The notes: generated by a model from the sequence alone, not told the origin. A DNA stretch of 64,000 bases from Hymenopus coronatus (GCA_030762935.1 CM060883.1:48228501-48292500), one strand, 5' to 3'; shown: positions 10,192 to 21,003, counted from the stretch's first letter. Program-made: numbers and translations.

Positions 10192-11018
10192 ATTACTTTC
10201 TTTACACGTAATGTGCACATGGTGTACAGCGAAGGTATTGTATTCCACTTAAAAATTCGTTACCGAGATTTCACCGGAAATATATGTTTTGAGACCCCCT
10301 GAATAAAAAGATTAGAAAAATGTCCCTGTGTGCGTCTGTGTCTGTGGGCAGCATAGCTCAAAACTTAAAAGACCGTTAAATACCAAACTTGGTATTTAAG
10401 TTTGGTATCTTCTAATGATGCGACATGAAGATTTTCAAGAAAATCCCTCCAAGCCCAAATACTCTTTCGTTGGAAAAAAAGTTCAAAAATGTTTCTTTTC
10501 TCAAAAACAGCTCTAACAATTTTAATTAAAATCTCTTATATTTATGATATTTACATGGCAAATTTAATGTATATCTTCAATCTCCTGGGAATAGCCACGT
10601 TTATTCATGATGAATTTGCGGAATATTGCATAACTGATTAACCATAAGGGATAGATTAAAAACCTGCCACAAAAAATGTAGAGCTCGTTAAAAGACAGTT
10701 TGTGTTATATACAATTTTTTTTCGTGGAGTTTACCGTTTTTGAGATATTCCTTGTTATTAGTTTCGGCTTTAAAATACTTATACCTTTCTCATTCGGGAA
10801 TATGTCAACTCCTGTCCATACAAAAGTAACCAGCTTTTAAAAGAATTGACTATCGCTGTAGCCTAAGGTACTCCTTTTCCCTTCTACCTACAAGGAAGCA
10901 GCTAATAAGACCCTTTCTGCCATTTTTTTTTCGATTAGCATTAAGTAAATAGAAGAGTAATCTTTTTAACAATAATTTATTGCAGAGATGTAGAGAAAGT
11001 CATGTGAACACATCAGAA
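10192..11018 (+). mobile_element. DR repeat, full length (subfamily A)
   Basis: Complete plus-strand copy with GGGCAGCATAGCTC, AAATACCAAACTTGGTATTT at 10379-10398, TTTTCAAGAAAATCCC and a terminal motif TAGAGAAAGT. The 3' hairpin has lost the 'atgga' loop (CATGTGAACACATCAG). The microsatellite is only GTGTGCGTCTGTGTCTGTG. Confidence 0.93.
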
Positions 11019-11029
11019 TGTATTATTAA

Positions 11030-11058
11030 TTATTATTATTAGTATTATTAGTATTATT

Positions 11059-11097
<39 letters not shown>

Positions 11098-11098
11098 T
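11030..11098. repeat. (ATT)n microsatellite
   Basis: Imperfect ATT/AGT run at 11030-11060, then a clean (ATT)n run to about 11098, just after a DR 3' end. Confidence 0.9.
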
Positions 11099-11285
11099 AG
11101 TGATCGACCAATATGAATGTGTTACAGATTAGAATGGTTAACAGAAACTTGAAGAGAAACCGATGGAAAAATTGAGATAGACCAGAAGGGCTCCTCAAAC
11201 TAAATGGCGTAAGAAAACAGTGAGTTGGCTACTGCAGAAATGATACATGTGTGTATAGAGACAGATGGTAAGTACACTGCACTTG
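11099..11285. other. Unassigned spacer
   Basis: Nothing recognisable between the ATT microsatellite and the SINE-like repeat that follows. Confidence 0.4.
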
Positions 11286-11712
11286 AACTAGCTTAAGCGC
11301 TTTGTCTCGGACTAGCGTTCGGGAGGTCGTGGGATCGGTTGCCCACAGCCGATCTCTCAGACCCATGAGTTTTCGGGGGTGACTAGGCGAATGCCGGAGA
11401 GGATTCTTCATTCTCCCGAACTTCCTGCCCCTTCATTTCATTACAAGCGGTTTCTTTAAGGGTTGTAAGCATCGCCGAGGACAGCGGCAGAGGCGCAACT
11501 TCGTGGAGGTGACTACACTCTGGAAATACAGCTTTCGGCGGCCAGATGACGTTAGCGGTGTCTGCGAACTCAGGAGTGTATCTGGGAACGAGCCACCGTC
11601 TTCTGGCACTCCCCGCGTCGAGACAAATGTTAGGGACCCTCCACGACGGCTCTCTCCATCTCTGGGGTTCGGCCACCCTCTGAAATTTCACTTATGTCAT
11701 CCTTCCTCCACG
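11286..11712 (+). mobile_element. SINE-like repeat family C, copy 1
   Basis: A GC-rich repeat. A tRNA-like head (CTAGCGTTCGGGAGGTCGTG, then a decayed B box GGGATCGGTTGCCC) leads into a body that matches, inverted, 47585-47900: 'gaacttcctgccccttcattt', 'cgtggaggtgactac' and 'tctggaaatacagct'. The open frames on both strands here (about 100 codons) are shared by the repeat and are not evidence of a gene. Confidence 0.75.
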
Positions 11713-11814
11713 GGTCTGACATATAATAAGCCTACGGCTGCAATGTGGAATACCTCTCCTAATATATGTATATACACTTCAGTTGAAAGTTATAGTATTT
11801 AAGCGTCTATGGCT

Positions 11815-12170
11815 AAACTGTGTGTCACTTAAGAGAATGTCTTGCGGTGGTTTACGCTTTAATCTAGTTGGCTGGAGATTGCGGGCGCTGAGGTTGTACT
11901 CCTCGGCTTGTTGGAAATGTTGCAGATTGGCGAGGAACGACTTAGAGATCAGGGAATGAAGTGTCTGAAGGTTAATAGTCCCAGTTTCAGATGCTAATTT
12001 CGAATGGATCAGAAGGCGTTAGTGATGATATGCAAAATCTTGTTTTGGGGAACTTGAAGGCCGTGAAAGTTAAGGTTTGCTTGCAGCTCCCCAAAACTTC
12101 CGTAGGTGATTAAGGGATGGATTAGCGATGTAGATAGCAGCAGGAACAGTCAAGGCTGACGGACGATCTT
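11815..12170 (-). pseudogene. Jockey/I-type non-LTR retrotransposon RT C-terminal relic
   Basis: The minus strand encodes, in alternating frames, the end of a non-LTR reverse transcriptase. First comes IHPLITYGSFGELQ (family pattern L-x-Y-G-x-x-x-W), then VPQNKILHIITNAF with SIRN (pattern QNK-x-LR-x-x-x-NA-x-W-x-x-RN). A frameshift and stops follow, then LQTLHSLISKSFLANLQHF. This order is typical of the thumb/C-terminal region of Jockey- and I-superfamily ORF2. The RT catalytic core, endonuclease and ORF1 are absent. It is a 5'-truncated dead fragment, the usual fate of such elements. Confidence 0.72.
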
Positions 12171-12484
12171 CTATTAAAAAGGGGATATAGTTGTAATAGC
12201 ACGATCAAAGCTAGAGAAACCAACCGTTTCACATATTATTTGACCGTCTAATTGCACCTGTACATTCGCGGAGTGTCTCGCCGAAATTGAAATAAAATTA
12301 ATCACCTTGGAAACGTAAGGTGTAAGCAATATTTACTACACCAATTTTTGCTGCCCATAGTGGTAATTATACATTTTGTGAGCGTTATAGATAGTGATGA
12401 ATAGGACAGGAAACACAGTATAACATAATGAGTATTCTATTCCAGTTTAACTGTACGTATTAGAAGCAGTCAAAACCTGAGCCA
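12171..12484. other. Unassigned spacer
   Basis: No recognisable gene or repeat. The part next to 12170 may still belong to the retrotransposon relic, but I see no motif. Confidence 0.35.
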
Positions 12485-12595
12485 TTCTCGCTCGTTACTC
12501 GTAGGCCACGCCACTCTCGAGTGTGGCAACGAGAATCTCGTGTATATCGAGAACTAGTGCTCACGAGCGAGGCAACTCGAGTATTCTCGTAACTA
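12485..12595. repeat. CTCG/CGAG-dense inverted-repeat cluster
   Basis: About eleven CTCG or CGAG tetramers fall in roughly 110 bases. Several are arranged as inverted pairs: CTCGCTCGT against ACGAGCGAG, GAGAATCTCG, TCTCGTGTATATCGAGA and ACTCGAGT. Flanking DNA is AT-rich. Function unknown. Confidence 0.6.
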
Positions 12596-13133
12596 CAGGC
12601 GAAGTAAGCTGACGTATGATTCGTTGTATAAACTGGTTACGTAATAGCTAGGGTCCTTACGAGTTAAGTTAGAAAGTTTCAAAGCACTTTTATGTTTCAA
12701 GCCGTTTGGGTGTTAATGTGAGAGTTTTATTAAAAAAAAAAAAAAAAACTCAATGAAACATTAAGATCTAAAGCTCGCTAAACTTCAGTTTTGTTTTGTT
12801 TTGTTTTTTTTTTTACCTCAGAAGAAAATGTATTTTTTTCCACTCATTTGAATTACAATTCTTTTTAACAATTTGTTTAGTTTTGTTTTGAGTGTACATG
12901 TGGGGTTTGCCAGGGAAAGCATTTATCTTGATAAACAAATTGCGTTTATGCAATACACGCCAATGACATCTTGCTACGTTAAAAGTTATTTTTCTGCCTG
13001 TAGGAATATATTAAAAAGCAACAGAAAATGTGGAAATGTTGCTGGATGTATACAGCAACAGTGTTGAAATGTGAAGTTTGTTTACCGTGAATTCTATATA
13101 TTAAAAATACATCCTGAATTTTTTTAGTTACAA
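12596..13133. other. AT-rich spacer with poly-A/T tracts
   Basis: Contains A-runs at about 12732-12748 and a T-run at about 12806-12815. No gene is recognisable. Confidence 0.45.
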
Positions 13134-13988
13134 TTTTTACTTTCTCCATACGCACTCTGTACATAGTGTATAGAGAAAGTATTGCACTCCACCAAAAAAT
13201 TCGATACCGAGATTTCACCGGTAATATATGTTTTAGGGTCCCCAATATCCAAGAAAAGCATTTTCACAAAAAGGTCCGTGTGTGTGTGAACACGATAACT
13301 CAAAAACGAAAAGTCGGTAAAATACCAAACTTGGTATTTAAGTTTAGTATCTTCCAGGGATGCGACACAAAGATTTTGAGAAAAATCCCCGCACCCCCAA
13401 CTACCCTTTACATGGAACTTTTTTCGAAAATTTTGATTTTCTCAAAAATGGCTAACGATTTTGAATAAAATTTCGTATATTAAACATATTTATCTGACAA
13501 ATAAAATGTATATCTTGAATTTTCTGGGAATAGCCTCTAAAGAGTAGTTTATTCTGGATGAATTTTACTAAATTTTGAATAACTGCTAAACCGTAAGAGA
13601 TGGACAAAAGTTTACTACACAAAAAATGTAGAACACATTAAAACACACAATTTATGTTATATACATTTTTTCGTGGAGTTCGTCGTTTTTGTGACATTCC
13701 TTATTTTGGGTTTCTGCTATGAAAAACGTATACTTTTCTCATACAGGAACTTGTCAACTATCCATATAGAAAAAGGAACTTCATTGACATAGCAACCAGC
13801 TTTTGACTATCACTTTAACCTACGGTTGTCCCTTATTTCGCTTCTACTTACAAGGAAGTGAGTAATTAGACTATTTCTGCTATTTTTGTCTGATCAGCAT
13901 AAATTAAATAGAAGTATAAGCTTTTTAAGAATTATTTGTTGCAGGGATATGGAGAAAGTCATGTGAATGGTACACCATCAGATTTTTT
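13134..13988 (+). mobile_element. DR repeat, full length (subfamily B)
   Basis: Complete plus-strand copy with ATTTTTACTTTCTCC at the 5' end, a slightly altered hairpin, short GTGTGTGTG, GAACACGATAACTC and the near-palindrome at 13321-13340. The 3' end is ATGTGAATGGTACACCATCAG. A 100-codon frame (13166-13468) is open through the 5' half, as in several subfamily-B copies. Confidence 0.95.
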
Positions 13989-14097
13989 AGCATGAGCATA
14001 CTGTGTAATAATTCGCTTTACATTTCAGTACATATTAATTGCATGATTACGTGAAGTAAAATAGTTTTCACATTTTTTTTGTGTTGTGTTATAAAAG

Positions 14098-14100
<3 letters not shown>
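13989..14100. other. Short AT-rich spacer
   Basis: Ends in TTATAAAAGGCG immediately left of the TG array. The TATA-like string is probably chance. Confidence 0.35.
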
Positions 14101-14146
<46 letters not shown>

Positions 14147-14179
14147 CGCGCGCGCGAGTGAGAGAGAGAGAGAGAGACA

Positions 14180-14252
<73 letters not shown>
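14101..14252. repeat. Compound (TG)n-(CG)n-(AG)n microsatellite
   Basis: Three ordered dinucleotide blocks: TG at 14101-14137, CG at 14138-14156, then AG at about 14161-14252 with three AGACAG interruptions. Open frames on both strands read through it only because dinucleotide repeats lack stops. Confidence 0.97.
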
Positions 14253-14255
<3 letters not shown>

Positions 14256-14851
14256 CAAGGTTTTAGGGCATCCAGCCTATAAGATTATTAGCGCCCTAGA
14301 AGATGTAAGAAAACAAAACCCAGCATAAAATAAAACTTAGGCCTAAGAGTTCATGCTATAAAAACACGCACACAGACGCTAAAACGAGGATTAAAATGTA
14401 GGAGATAACACTCCGAAAAGGCGTTTGTTGTAGACTTTCTTAAATAGATAGGAAAATTGTTTAAAACCGTAAAAAAGGGAATCAAAAATAAAAAAAAAAG
14501 GCCTAGGAAAACTATTTAAACCCTAAAGAGACTAATAGAACATAATAAAAGGCTAAAACTGCATTTATAAAGATGCTAAAAATCCGGGTCCTAGTAATTT
14601 TATTACAAAAGTGGACCCATCGTTTAACGGTACATATATAGAAACGCGTACTTAGTAACTGATATTTTATACTGTGAAAAATGTTATTTCTCGCTAGTCG
14701 CAGACTTTGCTCCCAATGAATTTAATCTTATTTCGTTGTATACACAATGGGTTTCTGCATTATGTGAAAAGCATGTAGCTTTTATCTTTTAAGTAACTAT
14801 GGGACCAAAACTAAGATACAAAAGTCTAGAACATAACTTAATTTGTCTAAA
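14253..14851. other. AT-rich unassigned DNA
   Basis: No gene, known repeat or array seen. Several A-runs. Confidence 0.45.
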
Positions 14852-14932
14852 CCAGTGATGAACCAAATAGTGGCCTGCGAGTATATTTCATCCGGCCCGC
14901 GAATAAATATATGACCTCTCATTTTAGAATTC

Positions 14933-15334
14933 GATGGTAGATTTCAAGATTTTGAAGTATTTCGACCACAGATGGAACTTCTCAACAATGCCATGAGATG
15001 TTAATGTAGAGTGGCAGCCCGAAGATCTACAGTTAGAACTACGTGAGCTCCAATGAGATTCATCTCTTCGAACAACATAGGCAACTGGGGTTGATTTTTG
15101 GAAACTCATTTCAAAGGAACGCTTTCCACATCTTAGAAACTGGGCTTTAAAACTTACTTCCATAGTACTTACATATATGAAACTACCTTCTCTGCTATGA
15201 AACTTGTGAAATCAAAGTCCAGAAACAGATTAACTGATTCAACGTTATCTCATATTTCTAAGATTGCAACATCAGAACTGGAAGTGGATTTTAAATCTCT
15301 TGTAAAAGATTTTGACAAACCTCATTGTTCCTAG
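14933..15334 (+). pseudogene. hAT-superfamily transposase C-terminal relic
   Basis: Plus-strand remnant of a hAT transposase of the type also seen in GTF2IRD2/ZBED-like proteins. One frame gives EDLQLELRELQ, then after stops ERFPHLRNWALKL, the lead-in to the dimerisation helices. A shift near 15170 gives YETTFSAMKLVKSKS and RNRLTDSTLSHISKIA, the conserved C-terminal signature, ending LVKDFDKPHCS with TAG at 15332-15334. At least one frameshift and several stops kill it. The RNase-H core and BED finger are missing. A string 14851-14875 (CCAGTGATGAACCAAATAG) resembles hAT terminal repeats, which would imply an internal deletion; that is inference. Confidence 0.78.
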
Positions 15335-15420
15335 TAAAAACAATGCTTGTACTTTCTCTGTGCGTATAATGTTATTCAAAATAATATGCTCTTAATTTGC
15401 CATTGCTGTTATTTTATTTT
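15335..15420. other. Spacer with possible DR tip
   Basis: GTACTTTCTCTGTGCGTATA near 15349 resembles the DR 5' end, but nothing further aligns. Confidence 0.3.
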
Positions 15421-15520
15421 CAATATAGTTGTACTATTAATATTCCTGACCTTCAAGTAAGGTCCGTCCATATTGTGTTCTGGCCCTCAGTGCATTACTA
15501 ATCGGCCATCGCCGGTCTAA
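15421..15520 (+). repeat. Second dispersed repeat, copy 2
   Basis: Counterpart of 154-230, with shared 'aagtaaggtcc' and 'tgcattactaat' and about 20 bases extra in the middle. Its class is unknown. Confidence 0.6.
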
Positions 15521-16127
15521 ACGATTACTGGGCCATTCTGACAGAAGATTCTTCCTCCTGTACCCTATACAGCATCCTTTGGGCTTCGAAATATGTCAGG
15601 GGGGCCTAAAGGAGTCATCTTTTCCGCATGTGTTTCACTCCTTTTGCGTGAATATTTGGGGATTTTTCCATCTTTATTTGTACTGTGCAGACTCCATGAA
15701 ATTACAATTATAAGGGATAAAGGAGGAGGATTAACTACAAAAACCCTCTGGATCATTCCACAATCATTTAATGAACGGGAAAGGTACATAAAATGCATTC
15801 ATCACAAGAGTGTAAAAAGCTAACCGTGCAACATCGGTTAAACCAGCTAAATTTCCCGCCAATGAGTCCTTGACAGTTGACAGTTCGGGTGGCTTCACCT
15901 AATGTAAGTCATAACGGAATGTGGCATTTTTTGTTAAACGCGAGTTAGTGGACACTTTGCTGCCAGTAAGTTGTCTGTGATTGTTACACCTGTGCGAGTG
16001 GACACGTGTTCTGTCGGAAGGTTCCTTGATGCCGAAGTCTGTATTGTTTCACCGGAGTGAGTTTGTGAACAGTGTACTACACCTGCGACGGCTTCTGGAA
16101 ATTCAGAGTCACGTGAGCAACAGATAT
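15521..16127. other. Unassigned, GC-moderate spacer
   Basis: Two overlapping ~76-codon frames lie on opposite strands at 15565-15823. Neither has a recognisable motif. A CCGCCAAT string sits near 15855. No gene called. Confidence 0.4.
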
Positions 16128-16787
16128 AAAAATCTGATATGTTCCATTCACATGACTTTCTCTACATCTCTGTAATAAATTATTGTTAAAAAGCTTATTC
16201 TTCTCTCTACTTTATGACAATTGAGATGAACAATAGCAGAAATTGTCTTAATTATTTGCTTCCTTGTAAGTAGAAGGGAAATAAGGGAACACACTAGATT
16301 AAACTGATTTCAAATGTTTTAAAATGTGCTTGCTATGGGCTTGAAATCCGATGCGTGGTCAAGCATTGACAAGTTCCCGTATAAGAAAAGTTTTTTTGTT
16401 TTTTTTTGCAGCAAGTTTGTGTTTCTTACGGTTTACCAGTTACGCTAAATTCATTCAGAATAAAGAGATCTTTAGAAGCTATTCCCAGAAAATATATACA
16501 TTATATTTTAAATATAAATATCTTTAAAATACGGTATTTTAATCAAAATTGTTAGCCATTTTTAAGAAAATAAAAATTTTCGAAATTTTTTCCATGTAAA
16601 GTGTAGTTTAGGGTTGGGGTATTTTTCTTAAAATCTTCGTGTCGCATCCCTGGAAGCTACCAAACTTATACCAAGTTTGATATTTTTCCGATTTTTCGTT
16701 TTGTTCAGACACACGGACCTTTTTTCTAAAAATACTTTTTTTGGATACAGGGGACCGTAAAACGGTTAAATCTCGGTATCGATTTGT
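16128..16787 (-). mobile_element. DR repeat, 5'-truncated
   Basis: Minus-strand copy starting with the 3' hairpin (AATCTGATATGTTCCATTC) and running to the 'ctcggtatcgattt' segment. It lacks the 5' hairpin. The microsatellite is reduced to ACACACGG. Confidence 0.9.
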
Positions 16788-17047
16788 TGTGTCCCTGCCC
16801 GGTTTTCGTTTTCACTGGGAATGCATGTAACAGTTGAGTAAGTTCGATGAAATCTGAAAGATGAGAAGAGAAATGACCGAAAGGAAATTGTGATATATGA
16901 GAAATCACACGAGTACTCGCCTACAGACCAGAGAAACCACAAACAAAACCTAAAATCAAAGAGGTTAGTTGGCAGAAATTGAATATGAGACCTCCCAAAT
17001 GCAAGTTTCATATGTTAACGGGGACACATCTTTCTTCATCATGGAAG
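16788..17047. other. Unassigned spacer
   Basis: No recognisable repeat or coding motif. Confidence 0.35.
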
Positions 17048-17126
17048 AGTAGTTTAAGGCGGATATTTTCTTGGAAATATTGTTGATCCTTGACAGACGC
17101 TGAACTTAAATACCAAGTTTATTTAA
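17048..17126 (-). mobile_element. DR repeat, diverged internal fragment
   Basis: 'ttttcttgg' followed by CTTAAATACCAAGTTT corresponds to the minus-strand DR just before its microsatellite. The next bases may also be DR-derived. The large ATGT array starts 60 bases later. Confidence 0.5.
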
Positions 17127-17185
17127 TGTGTATTTCAGTTCTGCCGTCAACAGGTAACATGTTAATGAATAATGAAGTGTTTAAA

Positions 17186-18156
17186 ATGTATGTATGTATG
17201 TATGTATGTATGTATGTATGTATGTATGTATGTATGTATGTATGTATGTATGTATGTATGTATGTATGTATGTATGTATGTATGTATGTATGTATGTATG
17301 TATGTATGTATGTATGTATGTATGTATGTATGTATGTATGTATGTATGTATGTATGTATGTATGTATGTATGTATGTATGTATGTATGTATGTATGTATG
17401 TATGTATGTATGTATGTATGTATGTATGTATGTATGTATGTATGTATGTATGTATGTATGTATGTATGTATGTATGTATGTATGTATGTATGTATGTATG
17501 TATGTATGTATGTATGTATGTATGTATGTATGTATGTATGTATGTATGTATGTATGTATGTATGTATGTATGTATGTATGTATGTATGTATGTATGTATG
17601 TATGTATGTATGTATGTATGTATGTATGTATGTATGTATGTATGTATGTATGTATGTATGTATGTATGTATGTATGTATGTATGTATGTATGTATGTATG
17701 TATGTATGTATGTATGTATGTATGTATGTATGTATGTATGTATGTATGTATGTATGTATGTATGTATGTATGTATGTATGTATGTATGTATGTATGTATG
17801 TATGTATGTATGTATGTATGTATGTATGTATGTATGTATGTATGTATGTATGTATGTATGTATGTATGTATGTATGTATGTATGTATGTATGTATGTATG
17901 TATGTATGTATGTATGTATGTATGTATGTATGTATGTATGTATGTATGTATGTATGTATGTATGTATGTATGTATGTATGTATGTATGTATGTATGTATG
18001 TATGTATGTATGTATGTATGTATGTATGTATGTATGTATGTATGTATGTATGTATGTATGTATGTATGTATGTATGTATGTATGTATGTATGTATGTATG
18101 TATGTATGTATGTATGTATGTATGTATGTATGTATGTATGTATGTATGTATGTATG
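17186..18156. repeat. 971-bp perfect (ATGT)n array
   Basis: About 242 uninterrupted tetranucleotide units without a visible mismatch. None of the six frames contains a stop inside the array, so long (MYVC)n and (YIHT)n reading frames appear on both strands (17090-18213). They are artefacts of the repeat, not genes. Confidence 0.98.
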
Positions 18157-18466
18157 CTTTAAAGCTAAATAGTAAACTATAACTGATAATTTCTTATCAA
18201 GTTTTGTATTCAAGATTTTTTATATTTTAAATTGCCTGAATTAAAATAAAGAAGCAAAATTAATATTAAAATATAACTAAGTGTCTAAACTGTTTGAAAT
18301 GATGATTATAGGTTGACATATTTTGGTTTATAAGCTGCATATATAATATTTTGAATTTGGTTGTTTTAAGAATGTTTTAGTGAGAAAAATGTAATAGAAT
18401 TAAAGTTATTTGTAAAATAATGGAGTGACAAATTTTTTAAATGTATAAATATGATAGATTTGTAAC
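18157..18466. other. AT-rich spacer
   Basis: No feature seen beyond strong A/T bias. Confidence 0.4.
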
Positions 18467-18731
18467 ATATGCCCTGGTTTAAAAAAATAGATGTCAGGGT
18501 ATGATTATGCAGATCTTTATTTTATTAGCAGCAGTAGTAGTAGATAAATTTATCTATGAAGTAATGGATATAACAAATGTTGAAGAAAAAAATAATAAAC
18601 ATTTGGAATATATTCCCTGGTTTAAAAAATTAGGTGCCAATGTATGATTATATAGATCTTCATTTTTTAAGCGGCAGTAGATAAAAACTTACGAATATAT
18701 GCCCTGGTTTAAGAAATTAAGAGCCAGGGTA
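18467..18731. repeat. Irregular tandem repeat with CCCTGG/CCAGGG hairpins
   Basis: Three units begin 'atatgccctggttta' (the second reads 'attccctgg') at about 18468, 18611 and 18695. The first two continue to 'gtatgattat', 'agatctt' and a 'gcagtag' stretch. The third stops at GAGCCAGGGT where a DR copy starts. Units 1 and 3 can form a hairpin between CCCTG and CAGGG. Spacing is about 140 and 85 bases. Confidence 0.75.
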
Positions 18732-19209
18732 AGAAGGTATTGTAATGCACCCGAGATTTCGCCAGAAATATATTTTTTGAGGCCCCCTGAATAAAAAAAA
18801 TATTTTTAGAAAAATGTCCGTGTGTGTGTGGGGGGGGGCAGCATAGCTCAAAAACGAAAAGACCGTTAAAAACCAAACTTGGTATTTAAGTTTGGTATCT
18901 TCTAAGGATGCAACACGCAGATTTTCAGGAAAATCACCCACCCCCAACTATCCTTTACATGGAAAAAAAATCGAAAATTTCGATTTTCTTAAAAATGGCT
19001 CCAACGATTTTGATTAAAATCCCTTATATTTAAGATATATACTTGTCAATTAAAATTTATATTTTGAATTTTCTGGGAATAGGCTCTGAAGACTACTTTA
19101 TTCTGGATCAATTTTACGGAATTTTGCATAACTGCTAAACCGTAAGAGAAAAAATATGTAGAATGCGTTAAAACACAATTTATGTTATATATCTTTTTTT
19201 TCGCAGAGT

Positions 19210-19263
<54 letters not shown>

Positions 19264-19559
19264 TATTGCTTTTTATTAGTTTCAGCTTTGAAAAACTTAC
19301 ATTTTTCACATATAGAAATTTGTCAACTCCTGTCCATACAAACAAAGGAACTTCAGTCACATAGCAACCAGCTTTTGAGTATCACTTTAACCTTGGTACT
19401 CCCTTATTTTGCTTGTACTTAAAGGAAGCAAGTAATAAGACTATCTCTGCTAATTCTTTCTCGATTAGTATGAAGTAAATGGAAGCATAAGCTTTTTAAT
19501 AATATTTTTTTCAGGGATGTAGAGAAAGTCATGTGAATGGAACACTTCACATTTTTTTC
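18731..19559 (+). mobile_element. DR repeat, lacks 5' hairpin (subfamily A)
   Basis: Plus-strand copy beginning inside the 5' region (AAGAAGGTATTGTAATGCAC). It has GCAGCATAGCTC, AAACCAAACTTGGTATTT and a normal 3' end. The segment that usually reads 'gatcgtttttgag' is expanded into a T48 homopolymer (19213-19260). Confidence 0.93.
19213..19260. repeat. T48 homopolymer inside a DR
   Basis: Uninterrupted T-run at the 'gttgatcgttttt' position of the host repeat. Confidence 0.95.
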
Positions 19560-20202
19560 TACTTACTATAGATAATATATAACTTACGTAAAGATGGAGT
19601 CGGATTAAATAGCCCTTAACACTGAAATATAAGCTTTATTTTATCGTCTCATATTTATCATTTTAATCGAGTAGTCTGTTCCTTTTATAATAGTCAATAA
19701 CTAAGCAGTAAAGTAGTAAAATGGCAAAATAAAAACAAGTACATGGCTGGCACCGCGCGGTCTCTGGTTGCGCGAAACTGTATAAACTATTTTGATAAAA
19801 AAAAAATCTTTAGACCTTGGGTGTGAGAAAAAGAGAGCGAAAGAAAGTTGAACTTGACCTAAGCAGTATTAAAACAGCTGACTTCACCTGTTGCATCTTG
19901 TAACGTCGACACGGCCAAACAAAGAAAGGGCAATTATAGCCCTTTAGAATACAATGGCTGTTTAAAAGGACTCGTCACAGAACCAAAACAAAGGGGTTTA
20001 AAAAAATTACTAACTTCCGTGACATTTCCGTCACTGCGACCTCTTGTATCAACAAGCGGAAACTTATTTATATCCCTGTACCCACTGCCAGTTCAAGGAA
20101 CATATGTTACGTACAACTCACACAATCTCGAACCTCCAGTAGTATGTTATGACCATGATCCGAATTTAACGACCTAAAATTAAACATTTTAAAAATTATC
20201 TA
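19560..20202. other. Unassigned spacer
   Basis: AT-rich start, less so at about 19740-20150 ('ggcaccgcgcggtctctgg' near 19745). No recognisable coding motif, SINE head or known repeat. Confidence 0.4.
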
Positions 20203-20348
20203 TAAAAATCTGATGTTCCATTCATATGATTTTCTCTACGTAACAAATTATTTATAAAAAGCTTATTCTTCTATCTACTACAAGATAATGCAGATAAACA
20301 CTATCAGAAATTGTCCTTATTACTTGGTTCCTTGCAAATAAAAGGGCA
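20203..20348 (-). mobile_element. DR repeat, extra tandem 3' end
   Basis: A minus-strand DR 3' end (hairpin, terminal motif TTTTCTCTAC and ~100 bases of interior) that stops where a second DR copy in the same orientation starts at its own 3' hairpin. Confidence 0.8.
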
Positions 20349-21003
20349 AATATCTAATGTGTTACATTCGCATGATGTCCTCTAGCTGTTCGGTAAACAA
20401 ACCTTTTATTTCAAAACATTAATCTGTTATCTACATCATGTTAAGATAAACATAAGCAGAATTGTTCTTATTAGTAGCTAGCTTCCTTGTAATTAGAAGA
20501 GGAATAAGAAAATGCACAGGCTAGAGCAATATTCTCGGTCTTTAAAAGCCGGTCGCCACGTGAAACAAATAATATTCCAATATCTTTGCTTGCCAGTGGT
20601 AAACAAACGAGAAACAAAGAAAGATGTCCTCCCGTTTGAGAAAAGTTTAAGTAGCTAAAATTGAAACCAATAATCTGGAATATATCGAAAATGGTCAACT
20701 CTACAAAAAACGTATGACAAATTGCTTGTGTATTCCCAGAAAATTCAAGATATACATTTCGTTTGTTACATCCTTGGAAGATACCAAACTTAAATACCAA
20801 GTTTGGAATTCAACGGTCTTTTCGTTTTTGAGCTATGCTGTCCACAGGCACACACTCACACACATACACACACACGCGCGTTTCTAATTTTTTTTTTTAT
20901 TCGGGGGACCCAAAACGTGTATTTCCAGTGAAATTTCGGTATGGAATTTTTGGGTGCAATACAATACCTTCTCTATACACCATATACGTGTAAAGAAAGC
21001 AAA
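20349..21003 (-). mobile_element. DR repeat with internal deletion (subfamily A)
   Basis: Minus-strand copy from 3' hairpin (TAATGTGTTACATTCGCATG) to 5' end (CGTGTAAAGAAAGC). About 200 bases between 'aaattgcttgtg' and 'tgtattcccag' and around the middle are missing. TTTTTGAGCTATGCTGTCC and the CA microsatellite (about 20849-20880) mark subfamily A. Confidence 0.85.

Noticed and set aside
11383..11802. About 100-codon frames on both strands
   Set aside because: The same sequence recurs inverted at 47585-47900 with different disruptions, so it is a SINE-like repeat and not a conserved gene.
14089..14100. TATA-box promoter (TTATAAAAGGCG)
   Set aside because: Nothing transcribed can be identified downstream; AT-rich DNA gives such strings by chance.
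14025..14328. Low-complexity frames rich in VC, RE, SL and HT
   Set aside because: Products of the TG/CG/AG microsatellite.
15565..15823. Opposing ~76-codon frames as genes
   Set aside because: No recognisable domain, start context or second copy to test conservation.
17090..18213. Reading frames of 320-364 codons on both strands, (MYVC)n and (YIHT)n
   Set aside because: They exist only because a tetranucleotide array without stop codons is open in all frames. There is no start context or non-repeat domain.
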